In this document: one piece after another, positions 27,808-36,498 of the stretch | How positions within the stretch are numbered: the stretch's first letter is position 1 | How the letters are laid out: every line of letters starts with the position of its first letter | Origin: Clostridia bacterium | GTDB lineage: Bacteria > Bacillota > Clostridia > Oscillospirales > UBA644 | Direction: 5' to 3' | NCBI GenBank assembly: GCA_014872655.1 | Contig: WHHJ01000003.1 | Location: forward strand, 1-64,000 | Length of the DNA stretch: 64,000 nucleotides | Notes under the pieces: model-generated | Told to the model about the DNA's origin: nothing | What the model saw: only the letters and a program-made list of their open reading frames with translations | Databases searched by the model: none | Made by a program: the position numbers and the translations under genes

Positions 27808-27836
27808 TATGTATGAGTGCATTTTATGAAATATGC
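27808..27836 (-). promoter_or_regulatory. SigE-type promoter of spoIVA
   Basis: On the minus strand GCATATT (27830-27836) and CATACATA (27808-27815) are 14 bases apart, close to the mother-cell SigE pattern of ATATT-14-CATACA. It sits 34 bases upstream of the spoIVA ATG. Confidence 0.7.
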
Positions 27837-27872
27837 GTTTGTTTTTATAAACAATTTGGTTTCAATCAAAGG

Positions 27873-27906
27873 AAAAAGGATGCCAGATATTTATGGCATC
27901 CTTTTT
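27873..27906 (-). terminator. Rho-independent terminator after the DUF378 gene
   Basis: A perfect 13-base stem (27873-27885 with 27894-27906, loop of 8) carries T residues at its end on the minus strand. It separates the DUF378 gene from spoIVA. Confidence 0.85.
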
Positions 27907-27909
27907 CTG

Positions 27910-28131
27910 CTAGTCTTCGTTCAGTTCTCTTGAATAATCTTCCCGAAACAGTAGTGAAATAGACCATAGGCCCGCTAAACCGACTAATGTGTATATGATT
28001 CTTGCTGCGACGCTTGCCGCTCCTCCACATATCCAAGCAACGGTATCAAAAGCGAAAATACCCACGCCTCCCCAGTTAAGGGCTCCGATTATTACCAGAA
28101 CAAGAGCGATCTTGTCTATAATTTTCATCAT
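27910..28131 (-). CDS. DUF378 family small membrane protein
   Basis: A 73-residue protein with two predicted transmembrane helices and the DUF378 (COG2155) signature: KIIDKIALVLVIIGALNWGG at the start and RIIYTLVGLAGLWSISLLF in the second half. The frame stays open 16 codons upstream, but AAAGGTG lies seven bases before the ATG at 28131, where the conserved domain starts. Function is unknown; such proteins are common in spore formers. Transcription is separate from spoIVA because a terminator lies between. Confidence 0.88.
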   Translation of the reverse strand: MMKIIDKIALVLVIIGALNWGGVGIFAFDTVAWICGGAASVAARIIYTLVGLAGLWSISLLFREDYSRELNED

Positions 28132-28160
28132 TCTATTACACCTTTCCAAGGAAAAATGCA

Positions 28161-28178
28161 TGATAAGATTTCTTATCA
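28161..28178. promoter_or_regulatory. Palindrome upstream of the DUF378 gene, possible operator
   Basis: TGATAAGA and TCTTATCA flank a 2-base centre, a perfect 8-base inverted repeat 30 bases before the DUF378 ATG. It resembles a repressor site in form, though its spacing does not fit the classic Fur box. The regulator is unknown. Confidence 0.4.
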
Positions 28179-28354
28179 CATTCCTATTGTGTCCGAAGAA
28201 TAATTTTTTTATACATCAGACTGAAAAAATATTTTTTATTTTCAAAAATGCAGGAATGTTGATGACATAATTCATAATAGGCGTTTGATAGTATGTTTTT
28301 TCTGTTAAATTTGCAGGATTTTGTGTAAAAGTTTTAAAAATGAAGAGTTTAATA

Positions 28355-28383
28355 TTGACAGATATCTTCTTTTTTGCTATACT
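28355..28383 (+). promoter_or_regulatory. Sigma-A promoter of the Re-citrate synthase gene
   Basis: TTGACA (28355-28360), 17 bases and TATACT (28378-28383) lie 25 bases before the TTG start. The position shows that the ATG at 28340 cannot be the start of the protein. Confidence 0.85.
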
Positions 28384-28408
28384 GTTAAGGAAAAGGGAGG
28401 AGATCGGT

Positions 28409-29782
28409 TTGTTGGAATTTAATAAAAAGAGTAATGTGCTGGAAGAAGAGACTTATCGATACACACTTCAGGATGTTGCGGAGCCGAATTTATACCGGGA
28501 TATTTATCCGTATACCGAAGTGCCCAGAACTGTGTTTAATCATCGTCGGGTCCCAATGCATATGCCGGAGCATATCTGGATTACAGATACGACTTTTCGA
28601 GACGGACAGCAATCTCGAAGTCCTTATACGGTTGAGCAGATTGTTGATATTTATAAAATGTTGCATCGACTTGGCGGAGAAAAAGGCCTGATTCGGCAGA
28701 CGGAATTTTTTGTTTACAGTGAAAAAGATCGTGAAGCGTTATATCGTTGCCAGGAATTAGGCTATCAATTTCCTGAAATTACAACATGGATTCGGGCAAG
28801 TAAAAAGGATTTTCAACTGGTAAAAGATATTGGAATTCGTGAAACAGGAATTTTAGTCAGTTGTTCAGACTATCACATTTTCCATAAATTAAAAATGACA
28901 CGTCGGCAGGCGATGGAACATTATCTGGGCGTTGTGCAGGATGCGATTGATGCGGGATTGAGCCCGAGATGTCATTTTGAAGATATCACGCGTGCGGATT
29001 TTTATGGTTTTGTCGTTCCGTTTATCAACGAATTGATGGAAATTTATAAACAATCCGGTATTCCAGTCAAGATTCGTGCTTGCGATACGATGGGGTACGG
29101 TTTGCCGTATTCTGAAGTTTCTCCACCACGGTCTGTTCCAGGGATTATTTATGGCATTCAGCACCTTTCGAATGTTCCATCTGAATTGCTTGAGTGGCAC
29201 GGACATAACGATTTTTATAAAGGTGTAGCCAATGCCGCAACTGCATGGCTTTTCGGAGCCAGTGCCGTAAACTGTTCTTTGTTTGGTATCGGAGAAAGAA
29301 CCGGCAATGTTCCGCTGGAAGCGATGGTGATAGAATATATTTCATTGCGTGGTACTGCAGATGGAATGGATACTACTGTGATTACTGAACTTGCGGATTA
29401 TTATCGCAAGAAAATCGGTTATGAAATTCCTCCCATGACGCCGTTTGTCGGGGAAAGTTTCAACGTAACCCGAGCAGGAATTCATGCAGACGGGTTGTTA
29501 AAAGATGAGGAAATTTATAATATTTTTGATACGGGAAAAATCTTAAATAAGCCGGCTAATGTTGCCGTCAGCAATGTATCCGGGCTTGCCGGAATTGCTT
29601 TTTGGATCAACAATTATCTAAATTTAAAAGGCGATATGCGCGTGGATAAAAAGTCTGATTTGGTTGTTCGGATCAAAGAGTGGGTGGATGCTGAATATGC
29701 CTCCGGCCGTCAGACGATTATCAGTGACGGCGAATTAAAAGCATTGATTCAACAATATCAACCGCAATTATTGCAGGATTGA
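28409..29782 (+). CDS. Probable Re-citrate synthase (HMGL-like family)
   Basis: A 457-residue protein of the isopropylmalate/homocitrate synthase superfamily. The barrel starts with WITDTTFRDGQQSRSPYT, contains the catalytic DxTxRDGxQ motif, and has the metal-binding His pair in LLEWHGHNDFYKG. Together with SEFF-like QTEFFVYSEKDREA and CHFEDITRADFYGF, this resembles the Re-face citrate synthase characterised in Clostridium kluyveri, which condenses acetyl-CoA and oxaloacetate with opposite stereochemistry to GltA. The start is TTG at 28409, because the promoter lies downstream of the ATG at 28340 and GGGAGGAGA precedes the TTG. Homocitrate or isopropylmalate synthase activity remains an alternative. 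Confidence 0.85.
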   Translation: MLEFNKKSNVLEEETYRYTLQDVAEPNLYRDIYPYTEVPRTVFNHRRVPMHMPEHIWITDTTFRDGQQSRSPYTVEQIVDIYKMLHRLGGEKGLIRQTEFFVYSEKDREALYRCQELGYQFPEITTWIRASKKDFQLVKDIGIRETGILVSCSDYHIFHKLKMTRRQAMEHYLGVVQDAIDAGLSPRCHFEDITRADFYGFVVPFINELMEIYKQSGIPVKIRACDTMGYGLPYSEVSPPRSVPGIIYGIQHLSNVPSELLEWHGHNDFYKGVANAATAWLFGASAVNCSLFGIGERTGNVPLEAMVIEYISLRGTADGMDTTVITELADYYRKKIGYEIPPMTPFVGESFNVTRAGIHADGLLKDEEIYNIFDTGKILNKPANVAVSNVSGLAGIAFWINNYLNLKGDMRVDKKSDLVVRIKEWVDAEYASGRQTIISDGELKALIQQYQPQLLQD

Positions 29783-29836
29783 TTGGAAATAATTGGGAAC
29801 AATACTTTGCTAAATAAGAGATTTTTTGAAAAACAA

Positions 29837-29865
29837 TTGATTTTTCAGGTTATTTGTGGTACAAT
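29837..29865 (+). promoter_or_regulatory. Promoter of the 29897 gene
   Basis: TTGATT (29837-29842), 17 bases and TACAAT (29860-29865) lie 31 bases before the ATG. Confidence 0.7.
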
Positions 29866-29896
29866 AATCATAGATATTCTGAAAAGAGGGTTGTTT

Positions 29897-30139
29897 ATGA
29901 AAAATATCCGTAAATATATTGGATCTGTTTCCATTTTTTTGGCATGCCTGATAGGCCTTTTCCCTGTAACAGCTTTTGCTGAAGGTTTTGCAACTCCTCA
30001 AACAAATGATTATATGGTGTATATTTACGTTATTGTTGCAGGTGTTGCACTGATTGCATTGCTTGCTGTTATTATTACGATGATTGTTCGGAATGCAAAA
30101 CGGAAATCCGGTTCGTCAGATAATTCAAAGAAAGAATAA
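29897..30139 (+). CDS. Small secreted or membrane protein, unknown
   Basis: An 80-residue protein with a signal peptide (basic MKNIRKY, hydrophobic core, and a likely cleavage after TAFA at about residue 28), a short polar stretch and a second hydrophobic segment (about 40-62, YIYVIVAGVALIALLAVIIT), ending in a basic tail with KRKSGSSDNSKKE. It has its own promoter and AAAGAGGG before the ATG, so it is probably expressed, but it has no recognised family. It resembles small single-helix anchor proteins of Clostridia. Confidence 0.75.
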   Translation: MKNIRKYIGSVSIFLACLIGLFPVTAFAEGFATPQTNDYMVYIYVIVAGVALIALLAVIITMIVRNAKRKSGSSDNSKKE

Positions 30140-30201
30140 GCAGGCTATATATTAGTTGCTTGTAATAAGTGAATTGCTGCCAAGAAGTTTATACAAGTGT
30201 T

Positions 30202-30247
30202 AAAAAGCGTTCTTTTTGTTGTAAAAAAACAAAAAGAATGCTTTTTT
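30202..30247 (+). terminator. Rho-independent terminator
   Basis: A 19-base stem (30202-30220 with 30228-30246, one G-U) is followed by T residues, 60 bases after the stop of the small protein gene. Confidence 0.85.
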
Positions 30248-30345
30248 ATAGAATGTGTTTTTTCGGGCTATTTAATGTGTTTTTTCATTTTTTTATGTGT
30301 TATGAAATTGTTTCATTTTATTGCATTTTTTTTATGCTTTATGTA

Positions 30346-30374
30346 TTGCAATCTTGACGATAATGTTGTATAAT
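30346..30374 (+). promoter_or_regulatory. Promoter of the pseudo-glycosidase gene
   Basis: TTGCAA (30346-30351), 17 bases and TATAAT (30369-30374) lie 73 bases before the ATG. Apart from this and the terminator, the roughly 300-base spacer 30140-30447 holds only AT-rich sequence. Confidence 0.65.
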
Positions 30375-30447
30375 GATTATATCTGTTATAGTATATTTAA
30401 ACATTTTTTATATAAGTTTTTATGAAAATGTGAGGAGAGTAGTGTTA

Positions 30448-33201
30448 ATGAGGAACGGACTGAAACGTTTTATTGCGGGAGCAGCGGCGGCAGCGATTTC
30501 TGTATCGATCTTTGCCTCCATATCTTTTGCTATTTCCGCAGAAGAAACAGATTTGACAACAAACATTCTTGATTACAGCAGTTTAAACACTGTCAGCCTT
30601 GGCGAGACCGGGTACATAGATGTAGATGACGACGGCTTTGTTGTAAATTTAGATGGCTCAAAGTCAAGTATCAGTTTCTTCGGAGTAGATTATTCGCTCT
30701 CCTCTAACGGTTTACCCACCACAGATGAACAACTAAGTCAGATGCTCGGTGAATTGTCTCGGCATGGAGTAAATTTAATCCGGCTGCAAGATTGCTATTC
30801 TTATTTTATGTTATTGGCTAACGAGTTAGATGAGAACAAGATGGTTCTTTTTGATCGTTTCTTAGCTGCTCTTCGGGACCATGGGATGTATGTGGAATTG
30901 GATATGTTCACACAGGCTTCGTTAGGCGCGAACGGAATTGCGATGTTGATTGATGATACCGTTATCGCAAGAGCTGAACGGTTTTTTAAGCGGTTTTTAG
31001 ATCGAGTAAATACAGTAAATGGTCAATATTATGCAACGGATACAGTGATTGCTTTTATTAAATATGTCTCGGATTCATCTATCGGATGGATTTCATCTGG
31101 GGATGATGTTTCGGCTTATAGTGCAGCTTTGCAGCCTTTATTCAATAAGTGGCTGCTTGAAAAGTATGATGATCGAGTAGCCTTGAATATTGCTTGGAAA
31201 AATGCAGATGGATCTGCTGTATTAGGCGCGGAAGAAGATCCTGAAAAGGGGACCGTTGCGATAGGCTCTTTTGCTGTTGGAGGCGAATTGACCGTTCCGC
31301 AAGACACTACGGGATATATCAGAACTGCTGATTTTTATGCTTTTTTATGTGAATATGCTCAAACTAAATTTGATGAGTTAGTTGCCTATTGTCGGTCTTT
31401 GGGGTATCGGTCTCCGGTTATTTGTTCGGATACGTCTATTGGGCCGATCAGCACGGAATTAAGTGCGTTGGGCGGGGTTTCCGCAAAGAATATTACTTAT
31501 ACTTCAGATATGACGGTACAAACGGCTATGCAGCAGGCGGTTACAGGGGCTGTTAGTGGGATGCCGTATATTGTCTCTTGGGATTTATCGGCTGATTTGC
31601 CAGCAAAGACGGATTTATTTACAAAATTGGTTTCATATTCTTCGATGCAGGGATTTGATGCGTTTATTGTTGGCGATTATAGTTTAAATGATACCGCCGG
31701 AGTTTATAATGTAAAAAATGATACGAATATATGGCCTCAATCCGGTTTGATGGCAACTATTTTCCGGTATCATTTTGTAAAAGAAGCGCAGAACCAGGTC
31801 GAAGTTGTATACGATCGGTATGGAAAGATGATGGAAAAGGGCATGTTTGGGAGTGCCGGATCTCCTGCCGCGTTAATATCCAAAGTCGGTTTTTCTTATA
31901 TGGATACGGAATACGATGGAAATGGCGATATTGTAATTGCTTCTGGAAATAGCGCCAGCGGTATTTATGAAGAAGCAAAAACAGCTATTATTCAGTCTTA
32001 TGAGAATTTCACATCACCGGCGTTTTATGATACCAAAAAGGAATCCTGGTATAATCGGCAAGGCTTATTATCCGCTATCGACAGTTTTGATATTGAGGGA
32101 AAAGAAGTTTATATCGGAGAAGGCAAGGCGATCTTGCCTACAGGTATGATCGAGTCTGTGTCTGAATACACCTCTGTGCTTCGCACACTGGGTGTTTTTG
32201 ATGATACGATGGGCGCCGTAGGGGATACGATTGTTTCGGATACAAATCAAGTAACCTATAATCTACAAACTGATTCTATGGTAGTCGATGGAAATCGTGT
32301 TAGTATCTTCTCTGGAGATCTTTCCGGAGACCTGAGCACTGAAAATATTTCTATTTCCGGTTTTAGCGGACGTGGAACGATTGTGGTATATGGGTTAGGC
32401 GAAGGTGTTTCTTCGGAGACGGCAAGCGAATTTCAAATTTATGCTGTAGATGAGAATGGAAATCCCGGATTGACCGGTGAGGTTCGTATTAAACGAGCAG
32501 ATTCGACGGTTTCTGCTTATAAAGTTGGTGCAGATGGAATCGTTACTTCAGATGCGTTGGAGAGTAATAGTGATGATGCTGCTGATTTATTGACTATCCG
32601 TCTGGACGGATCCAATGCATACTATATGGCCCGTATTGCGGATGTGGATTTGGACGCGTCTTTGGAAGGTTATGATATCGAGGCTCCTTTCCCTGATCGC
32701 TCTATGATCATGGTTATCATCTTTGTCCCTGGTATTATTATTTTGGTAATAGCTTATCTGATATTGCTTTATATGGATAATCGAAAGGTTAAGCACGAGG
32801 CCGCGCTCCGTAAGGCAACGCTTGAGAAGAAGATGAAACAGCGCTCTTTCCATGTTCAAACATTCCAGCGTGCGGTTGAAAAGGAAGATACGACGAATAC
32901 GGTCTTGTTAAATTCTGGAAAACGTGCGAAGTATGAAGTTTACGATCCGCAAGAAGAAGAGAACGTGGATCCGAAGTGGCGCTTTAATGTAGAATGGACA
33001 CCCGCTCCGGAACAACGAGTTATTCGTATTACGAAAGAGCAGGAAGAGCAAGTTCTTGCACATAATGAACAGCTTGAAAAGGAAACGGCTGAAAAAGAAA
33101 ATGCAGAAAAGGCTACAGCAAGTGCAGAATCTGCAGACTCTAATTCAAAGCTGAATTCTAAAAATGATTCTGAAAAACAGGATAAGAAAAAGAAAAAATA
33201 A
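30448..33201 (+). CDS. Membrane-anchored glycoside-hydrolase-like protein, probably inactive
   Basis: A 917-residue protein with a signal peptide (cleavage near FAISA, residue about 31), an extracytoplasmic region of about 720 residues, a transmembrane helix at about 753-776 and a 140-residue charged cytoplasmic tail ending in KKKKK. The N-terminal half reads like a GH-A clan barrel (beta-galactosidase/GH5-like): FFGVDYSLSS, HGVNLIRLQDCY, and a strand FIKYVSDSSIGW at 203-214 where active enzymes have N-E. A strand YIVSWDLSADLP at 374-385 sits where S-E-W/F would supply the nucleophile. Both catalytic Glu positions seem lost. It is probably a carbohydrate-binding or signalling protein; the family is not firmly identified. 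Confidence 0.7.
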   Translation: MRNGLKRFIAGAAAAAISVSIFASISFAISAEETDLTTNILDYSSLNTVSLGETGYIDVDDDGFVVNLDGSKSSISFFGVDYSLSSNGLPTTDEQLSQMLGELSRHGVNLIRLQDCYSYFMLLANELDENKMVLFDRFLAALRDHGMYVELDMFTQASLGANGIAMLIDDTVIARAERFFKRFLDRVNTVNGQYYATDTVIAFIKYVSDSSIGWISSGDDVSAYSAALQPLFNKWLLEKYDDRVALNIAWKNADGSAVLGAEEDPEKGTVAIGSFAVGGELTVPQDTTGYIRTADFYAFLCEYAQTKFDELVAYCRSLGYRSPVICSDTSIGPISTELSALGGVSAKNITYTSDMTVQTAMQQAVTGAVSGMPYIVSWDLSADLPAKTDLFTKLVSYSSMQGFDAFIVGDYSLNDTAGVYNVKNDTNIWPQSGLMATIFRYHFVKEAQNQVEVVYDRYGKMMEKGMFGSAGSPAALISKVGFSYMDTEYDGNGDIVIASGNSASGIYEEAKTAIIQSYENFTSPAFYDTKKESWYNRQGLLSAIDSFDIEGKEVYIGEGKAILPTGMIESVSEYTSVLRTLGVFDDTMGAVGDTIVSDTNQVTYNLQTDSMVVDGNRVSIFSGDLSGDLSTENISISGFSGRGTIVVYGLGEGVSSETASEFQIYAVDENGNPGLTGEVRIKRADSTVSAYKVGADGIVTSDALESNSDDAADLLTIRLDGSNAYYMARIADVDLDASLEGYDIEAPFPDRSMIMVIIFVPGIIILVIAYLILLYMDNRKVKHEAALRKATLEKKMKQRSFHVQTFQRAVEKEDTTNTVLLNSGKRAKYEVYDPQEEENVDPKWRFNVEWTPAPEQRVIRITKEQEEQVLAHNEQLEKETAEKENAEKATASAESADSNSKLNSKNDSEKQDKKKKK

Positions 33202-33209
33202 AAAGTAAA

Positions 33210-33239
33210 CAGAGCAGCTCTGAAATCAGAGCTGCTCTG
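33210..33239. repeat. Perfect 14-base inverted repeat after the pseudo-glycosidase gene
   Basis: CAGAGCAGCTCTGA and its exact complement flank a 2-base centre, eight bases after the stop. On the plus strand no T-run follows, so it may be an mRNA-stabilising hairpin rather than a terminator. On the minus strand the T-rich sequence that follows would make a weak terminator. Confidence 0.7.
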
Positions 33240-33260
33240 ATATTAGGAGTCTTTACTGTT

Positions 33261-33656
33261 ATGAAATGGAAAATGTCTTATTTGGTTTATGTGGTTCCCA
33301 TTGCTGTTTCTGTTTTGATTACAATTATTTCGTGTCTAGCGGCATCTTCCGGTATCTCACAGTTTTTAATTTTTGTATCAGTGATTTTAAGCAGTATTGT
33401 GTATAGTATCTGGTTTGTCGTGCAGTCTTTATTGCTTCGACCGTTTCGACCTCGATCCATCATCATTATGCTGGCCGTGAACGTGTTGAGCGTTTTAGGG
33501 TGTTGTATTCCATTTATCATTTCTTATACCTGGGAAGAATTTATGAATGGTGATCCTTTCCTGATCCTTTCTGCCATGCTGATTCTTAGTATGGGCATTA
33601 CAGGAATTGGCGGCGTTGTGGTTTGGATTTATAAAAAGATTTTTGATCGTACATAA
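33261..33656 (+). CDS. Four-helix membrane protein, unknown function
   Basis: A 131-residue, very hydrophobic protein with four predicted transmembrane helices (about 7-28, 34-54, 68-88, 100-122) and a basic loop RPFRPRS between helices 2 and 3. No family is recognised. AGGAG lies 11 bases before the ATG, and 59 bases separate it from the pseudo-glycosidase stop, so it is probably co-transcribed with it. The two could act together in the membrane, but that is only inference from position. Confidence 0.72.
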   Translation: MKWKMSYLVYVVPIAVSVLITIISCLAASSGISQFLIFVSVILSSIVYSIWFVVQSLLLRPFRPRSIIIMLAVNVLSVLGCCIPFIISYTWEEFMNGDPFLILSAMLILSMGITGIGGVVVWIYKKIFDRT

Positions 33657-33675
33657 TCGTTATTATTATATAAAG

Positions 33676-33705
33676 AAAACAGCAGGATTTCACCTGCTGT
33701 TTTTT
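33676..33705 (+). terminator. Rho-independent terminator
   Basis: AAAACAGCAGG (33676-33686), loop ATTTCA, and CCTGCTGTTTT (33693-33703) followed by more T residues. Confidence 0.9.
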
Positions 33706-33825
33706 AGTATTAAATACTGATTATCAACCTAAAGCTTTCCAATAAAATAACGATTTTAGGAGCATGCACTTTACTTTTTAATAAATAAAACGTTTCTTAA
33801 TGAATAACTTCGAGTATTAAACAAA

Positions 33826-35178
33826 CTAAGCCTCAGTTTGAGGTAGATGTTTTTTCCATGTTCCTGCAGCATAAAATACTAAGGCTACAATCATACCCAA
33901 TACCCAACCAATTGGCCATGATAACCATACGCCTACTTCATTTAACCCGGTGCCTAAGGCTAAGACATATGAGATGCCGACACGTAGGATAAGATCGGTA
34001 AACGTAGATGCTGTAAAGGCCCAGACGCAGGATGCTCCGCGCAGAACCCCGTCTGTCATTACTTTGATACTGACAATGGGATAAAAAGGTGTAACAATGA
34101 ATAAATATTGTTTGGCTACTTCAATAGCTGCTTGACCATCAGACTGGTTCATGAACAATCCGGACATCGTTCCGCCAAAACCAATGAAAGCAACCATAAA
34201 CGGAATTGCAACACAAGCCGCAAGCCCGAAGCTTGCACGGTAGCCTTTACGTACGCGATCCGCATTCATCGCTCCGATATTTTGAGCCGTAAAGCCGGAT
34301 ACCCCAGTACTTAACGTATTAAAGCATGTTACAGCAAAGGTATTGAGCTTTACCGCTGCAGAATATCCTGCAATGACGGAAACACTGAAACGGTTGACGA
34401 GTCCTTGAATAAATAAATTACCAATACTGATAAAGCTTTGCTGCAAGATGGACGGGATTGCTAATTTACTGATTTGCCCCAACATGGGCAGTGAAAACCA
34501 TTCGGATTTTTCTGTGGTTTTGATTTTTCTTAACCGGAAGAAAGCCGTAATAAACGCACAGATGGCGGCGATTCCTTGGCATAAAAAGGTGGCCCAGGCG
34601 ACGCCTGCAACGCCCATTTGAAAGACGGTAACAAATAAAATATCTACTCCGATATTGGAAAGGGAAGATGCTATTAGAAAATAAAGCGGTGTCTTACTAT
34701 CACCCAATGCAGTAAAAATACCGGTACAGATATTATAGGCAAATAAGAAAAACAACCCATATATATAAATATTCAAATAGGTCATAGAATCGGCCATAAT
34801 ATCGTTGGGTGTATTTAATAATACAAGAAACGGTCGGCAAGTTAAAAGTCCAACCCCTGTTAAAATCAGACTTAATGATAAAGTCGTAATGAGGGAGGTG
34901 TTGATAGCCGTTTTCATTTTGGTGTGTTCTTTTGCTCCGAATAGCTGACTGATTACAACACTTCCTCCAACATTACAGCCTTGTGCAAAGGCCATAAAAA
35001 TCATGGTAATAGGGTAGGACGCTCCTACGGCGGCCAGTGCATTGACGCCTACAAATTGTCCGGCAATCACACTGTCGGCAATATTATATAATTGCTGAAA
35101 TACAATACTGAACAGTAAGGGCAACGAATAATTCCAGAGAATCTTTGTCGGGTTGCCGGTTGTCATGTCTTTGATCAT
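33826..35178 (-). CDS. MATE family multidrug/Na+ efflux protein
   Basis: A 450-residue polytopic protein with twelve hydrophobic segments and the MATE fold: PLLFSIVFQQLYNIADSVI near the start, ITMIFMAFAQGCNVGG after the second helix, and the mirrored second half with FNTLSTGVSGFTAQNIGA. It is a DinF/NorM-like antiporter that exports cationic compounds using Na+ or H+. Substrates cannot be inferred. The ribosome site is weak (GAAGATGATG). A TATAAT lies upstream on the minus strand without a clear -35. It is monocistronic. Confidence 0.93.
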   Translation of the reverse strand: MIKDMTTGNPTKILWNYSLPLLFSIVFQQLYNIADSVIAGQFVGVNALAAVGASYPITMIFMAFAQGCNVGGSVVISQLFGAKEHTKMKTAINTSLITTLSLSLILTGVGLLTCRPFLVLLNTPNDIMADSMTYLNIYIYGLFFLFAYNICTGIFTALGDSKTPLYFLIASSLSNIGVDILFVTVFQMGVAGVAWATFLCQGIAAICAFITAFFRLRKIKTTEKSEWFSLPMLGQISKLAIPSILQQSFISIGNLFIQGLVNRFSVSVIAGYSAAVKLNTFAVTCFNTLSTGVSGFTAQNIGAMNADRVRKGYRASFGLAACVAIPFMVAFIGFGGTMSGLFMNQSDGQAAIEVAKQYLFIVTPFYPIVSIKVMTDGVLRGASCVWAFTASTFTDLILRVGISYVLALGTGLNEVGVWLSWPIGWVLGMIVALVFYAAGTWKKHLPQTEA

Positions 35179-35277
35179 GGTTTCATCATCTTCTCTATTT
35201 TATCTATTCTTATTATACAAAATACTTGTGACAAAAGTATAGTAGGTTGCCCAAATATTATCTTGCTTGATAAAAAT

Positions 35278-36426
35278 TTAATTTTTCCATGGGTTTTTAG
35301 GATCGGGGTCTGTTGGATCCCAACCTTTATTGGGGTCTGTTTCGTCAATTATTTGAATGGTTGGCTTTGTGATGTTTCCCAAATCCTCACTGTCGTATAT
35401 TTCAACCGTAGTCCCTGATTTACAATTATCGTAAATCCATTTGGCATCTTGGGCTGTCAGACGAATGCAGCCCATAGAGGCATCTGTTCCGAGCTTGTTG
35501 TATTCCCAGTATTCCAAGGTGTCTTTCTGCTGTTGGGTATAGGGAACCGAGTGGAACAGAATATGTCCCGTGATTCGGGTTGCATATTGACCATATACAT
35601 TGCCGAATAATAACCTCCAAGTATATTTGTCACTGGTTTTGAAAGTTCCTGTTGGTGTCGCATCTCCGGTAGAGCATAAAAACACCTTTTTTAAAGAAGT
35701 GTATTGATTATTTTGATCTAATCCATAAACTTCAACCACATTTTGCAATCGATTTACTTTGATATAGTATGGATTTTTTTCGGTGGGGGGTTCTGCAGTT
35801 GAACTTTCATTTTTTTGCGAAGACTTTTTCACGATCAGTTCAAAGGCTTGTGTGGATGTATTTCCGCTTTCGTCCATGACTACATATTGAAGGGGGTAAG
35901 TTCCGGCCTTTTTGCTGTCATATGTTCCGCTGACACTGACTGTGACGGATTTCTGTGAATTATCTGTAGCCGTAACATATTCAGAAAAATTCGGAACATC
36001 TCCTTCGTTAACGGTTACGGATTGTTGATATTTTGTAATGACCGGCGGCGTTGTGTCTACAATGTGGAGTTGAAACGAAAAGCTCTTCTCTTCGCCGTTC
36101 TGATTTTTTGCCGTTACGGTCTGTTCTTGGTTCCCGACTTGAGAAGTATCAATTTTTCGATTTTCGGTCACAAGTTGCCCGTTTTGTACTTGTTCGATAA
36201 AGTCATACAACATTGCCTGCGTGCCTATTTCGATAGAGGGGTTTTCTTGAAAATCTACAGTAACATCCGCAATGGAAGAGTCGCTTGTTGTAGATGTTTT
36301 TGTATTTTGAAAAAGTAATACCGTAATAACAGCGGCTGCAATCAATGCAATCATACAGCCGAGAACACAACAAATAATGATCTTTTTTTTCTTAGATGAA
36401 TGACGCTTTTTTTGAATACGGGGCAT
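35278..36426 (-). CDS. L,D-transpeptidase with Ig-like domain
   Basis: A 382-residue membrane-anchored YkuD enzyme that makes 3-3 crosslinks or attaches proteins to peptidoglycan. Layout: Lys-rich N-terminus, transmembrane helix at about 17-39, a linker, a beta-sandwich of the DUF5011/bacterial Ig type at about 126-205, and the YkuD domain from about 222. The catalytic Cys is in SMGCIRLT and the upstream His in HILFHSVPY. The usual SHGC motif reads SMGC here, a variation seen in some Firmicute LD-transpeptidases. A Pro/Asp-rich C-terminal tail follows. It has a perfect divergent promoter shared with the VOC gene, and AAGGAG before the ATG. Confidence 0.92.
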   Translation of the reverse strand: MPRIQKKRHSSKKKKIIICCVLGCMIALIAAAVITVLLFQNTKTSTTSDSSIADVTVDFQENPSIEIGTQAMLYDFIEQVQNGQLVTENRKIDTSQVGNQEQTVTAKNQNGEEKSFSFQLHIVDTTPPVITKYQQSVTVNEGDVPNFSEYVTATDNSQKSVTVSVSGTYDSKKAGTYPLQYVVMDESGNTSTQAFELIVKKSSQKNESSTAEPPTEKNPYYIKVNRLQNVVEVYGLDQNNQYTSLKKVFLCSTGDATPTGTFKTSDKYTWRLLFGNVYGQYATRITGHILFHSVPYTQQQKDTLEYWEYNKLGTDASMGCIRLTAQDAKWIYDNCKSGTTVEIYDSEDLGNITKPTIQIIDETDPNKGWDPTDPDPKNPWKN

Positions 36427-36463
36427 TTTTTTGCTCCTTTATGTTATTTTATTCTCTGTTTTT

Positions 36464-36492
36464 ATTATACACGCTTCTTGTTTTTTTGTCAA
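36464..36492 (-). promoter_or_regulatory. Sigma-A promoter of the L,D-transpeptidase gene
   Basis: Minus-strand TTGACA (36487-36492), 17 bases and TATAAT (36464-36469). It lies back-to-back with the VOC promoter. Confidence 0.9.
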
Positions 36493-36498
36493 TAAACA

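Noticed and set aside
28340..28408. ATG start at 28340 for the citrate synthase
   Set aside because: The TTGACA-17-TATACT promoter lies downstream of this ATG, so it cannot be in the transcript.
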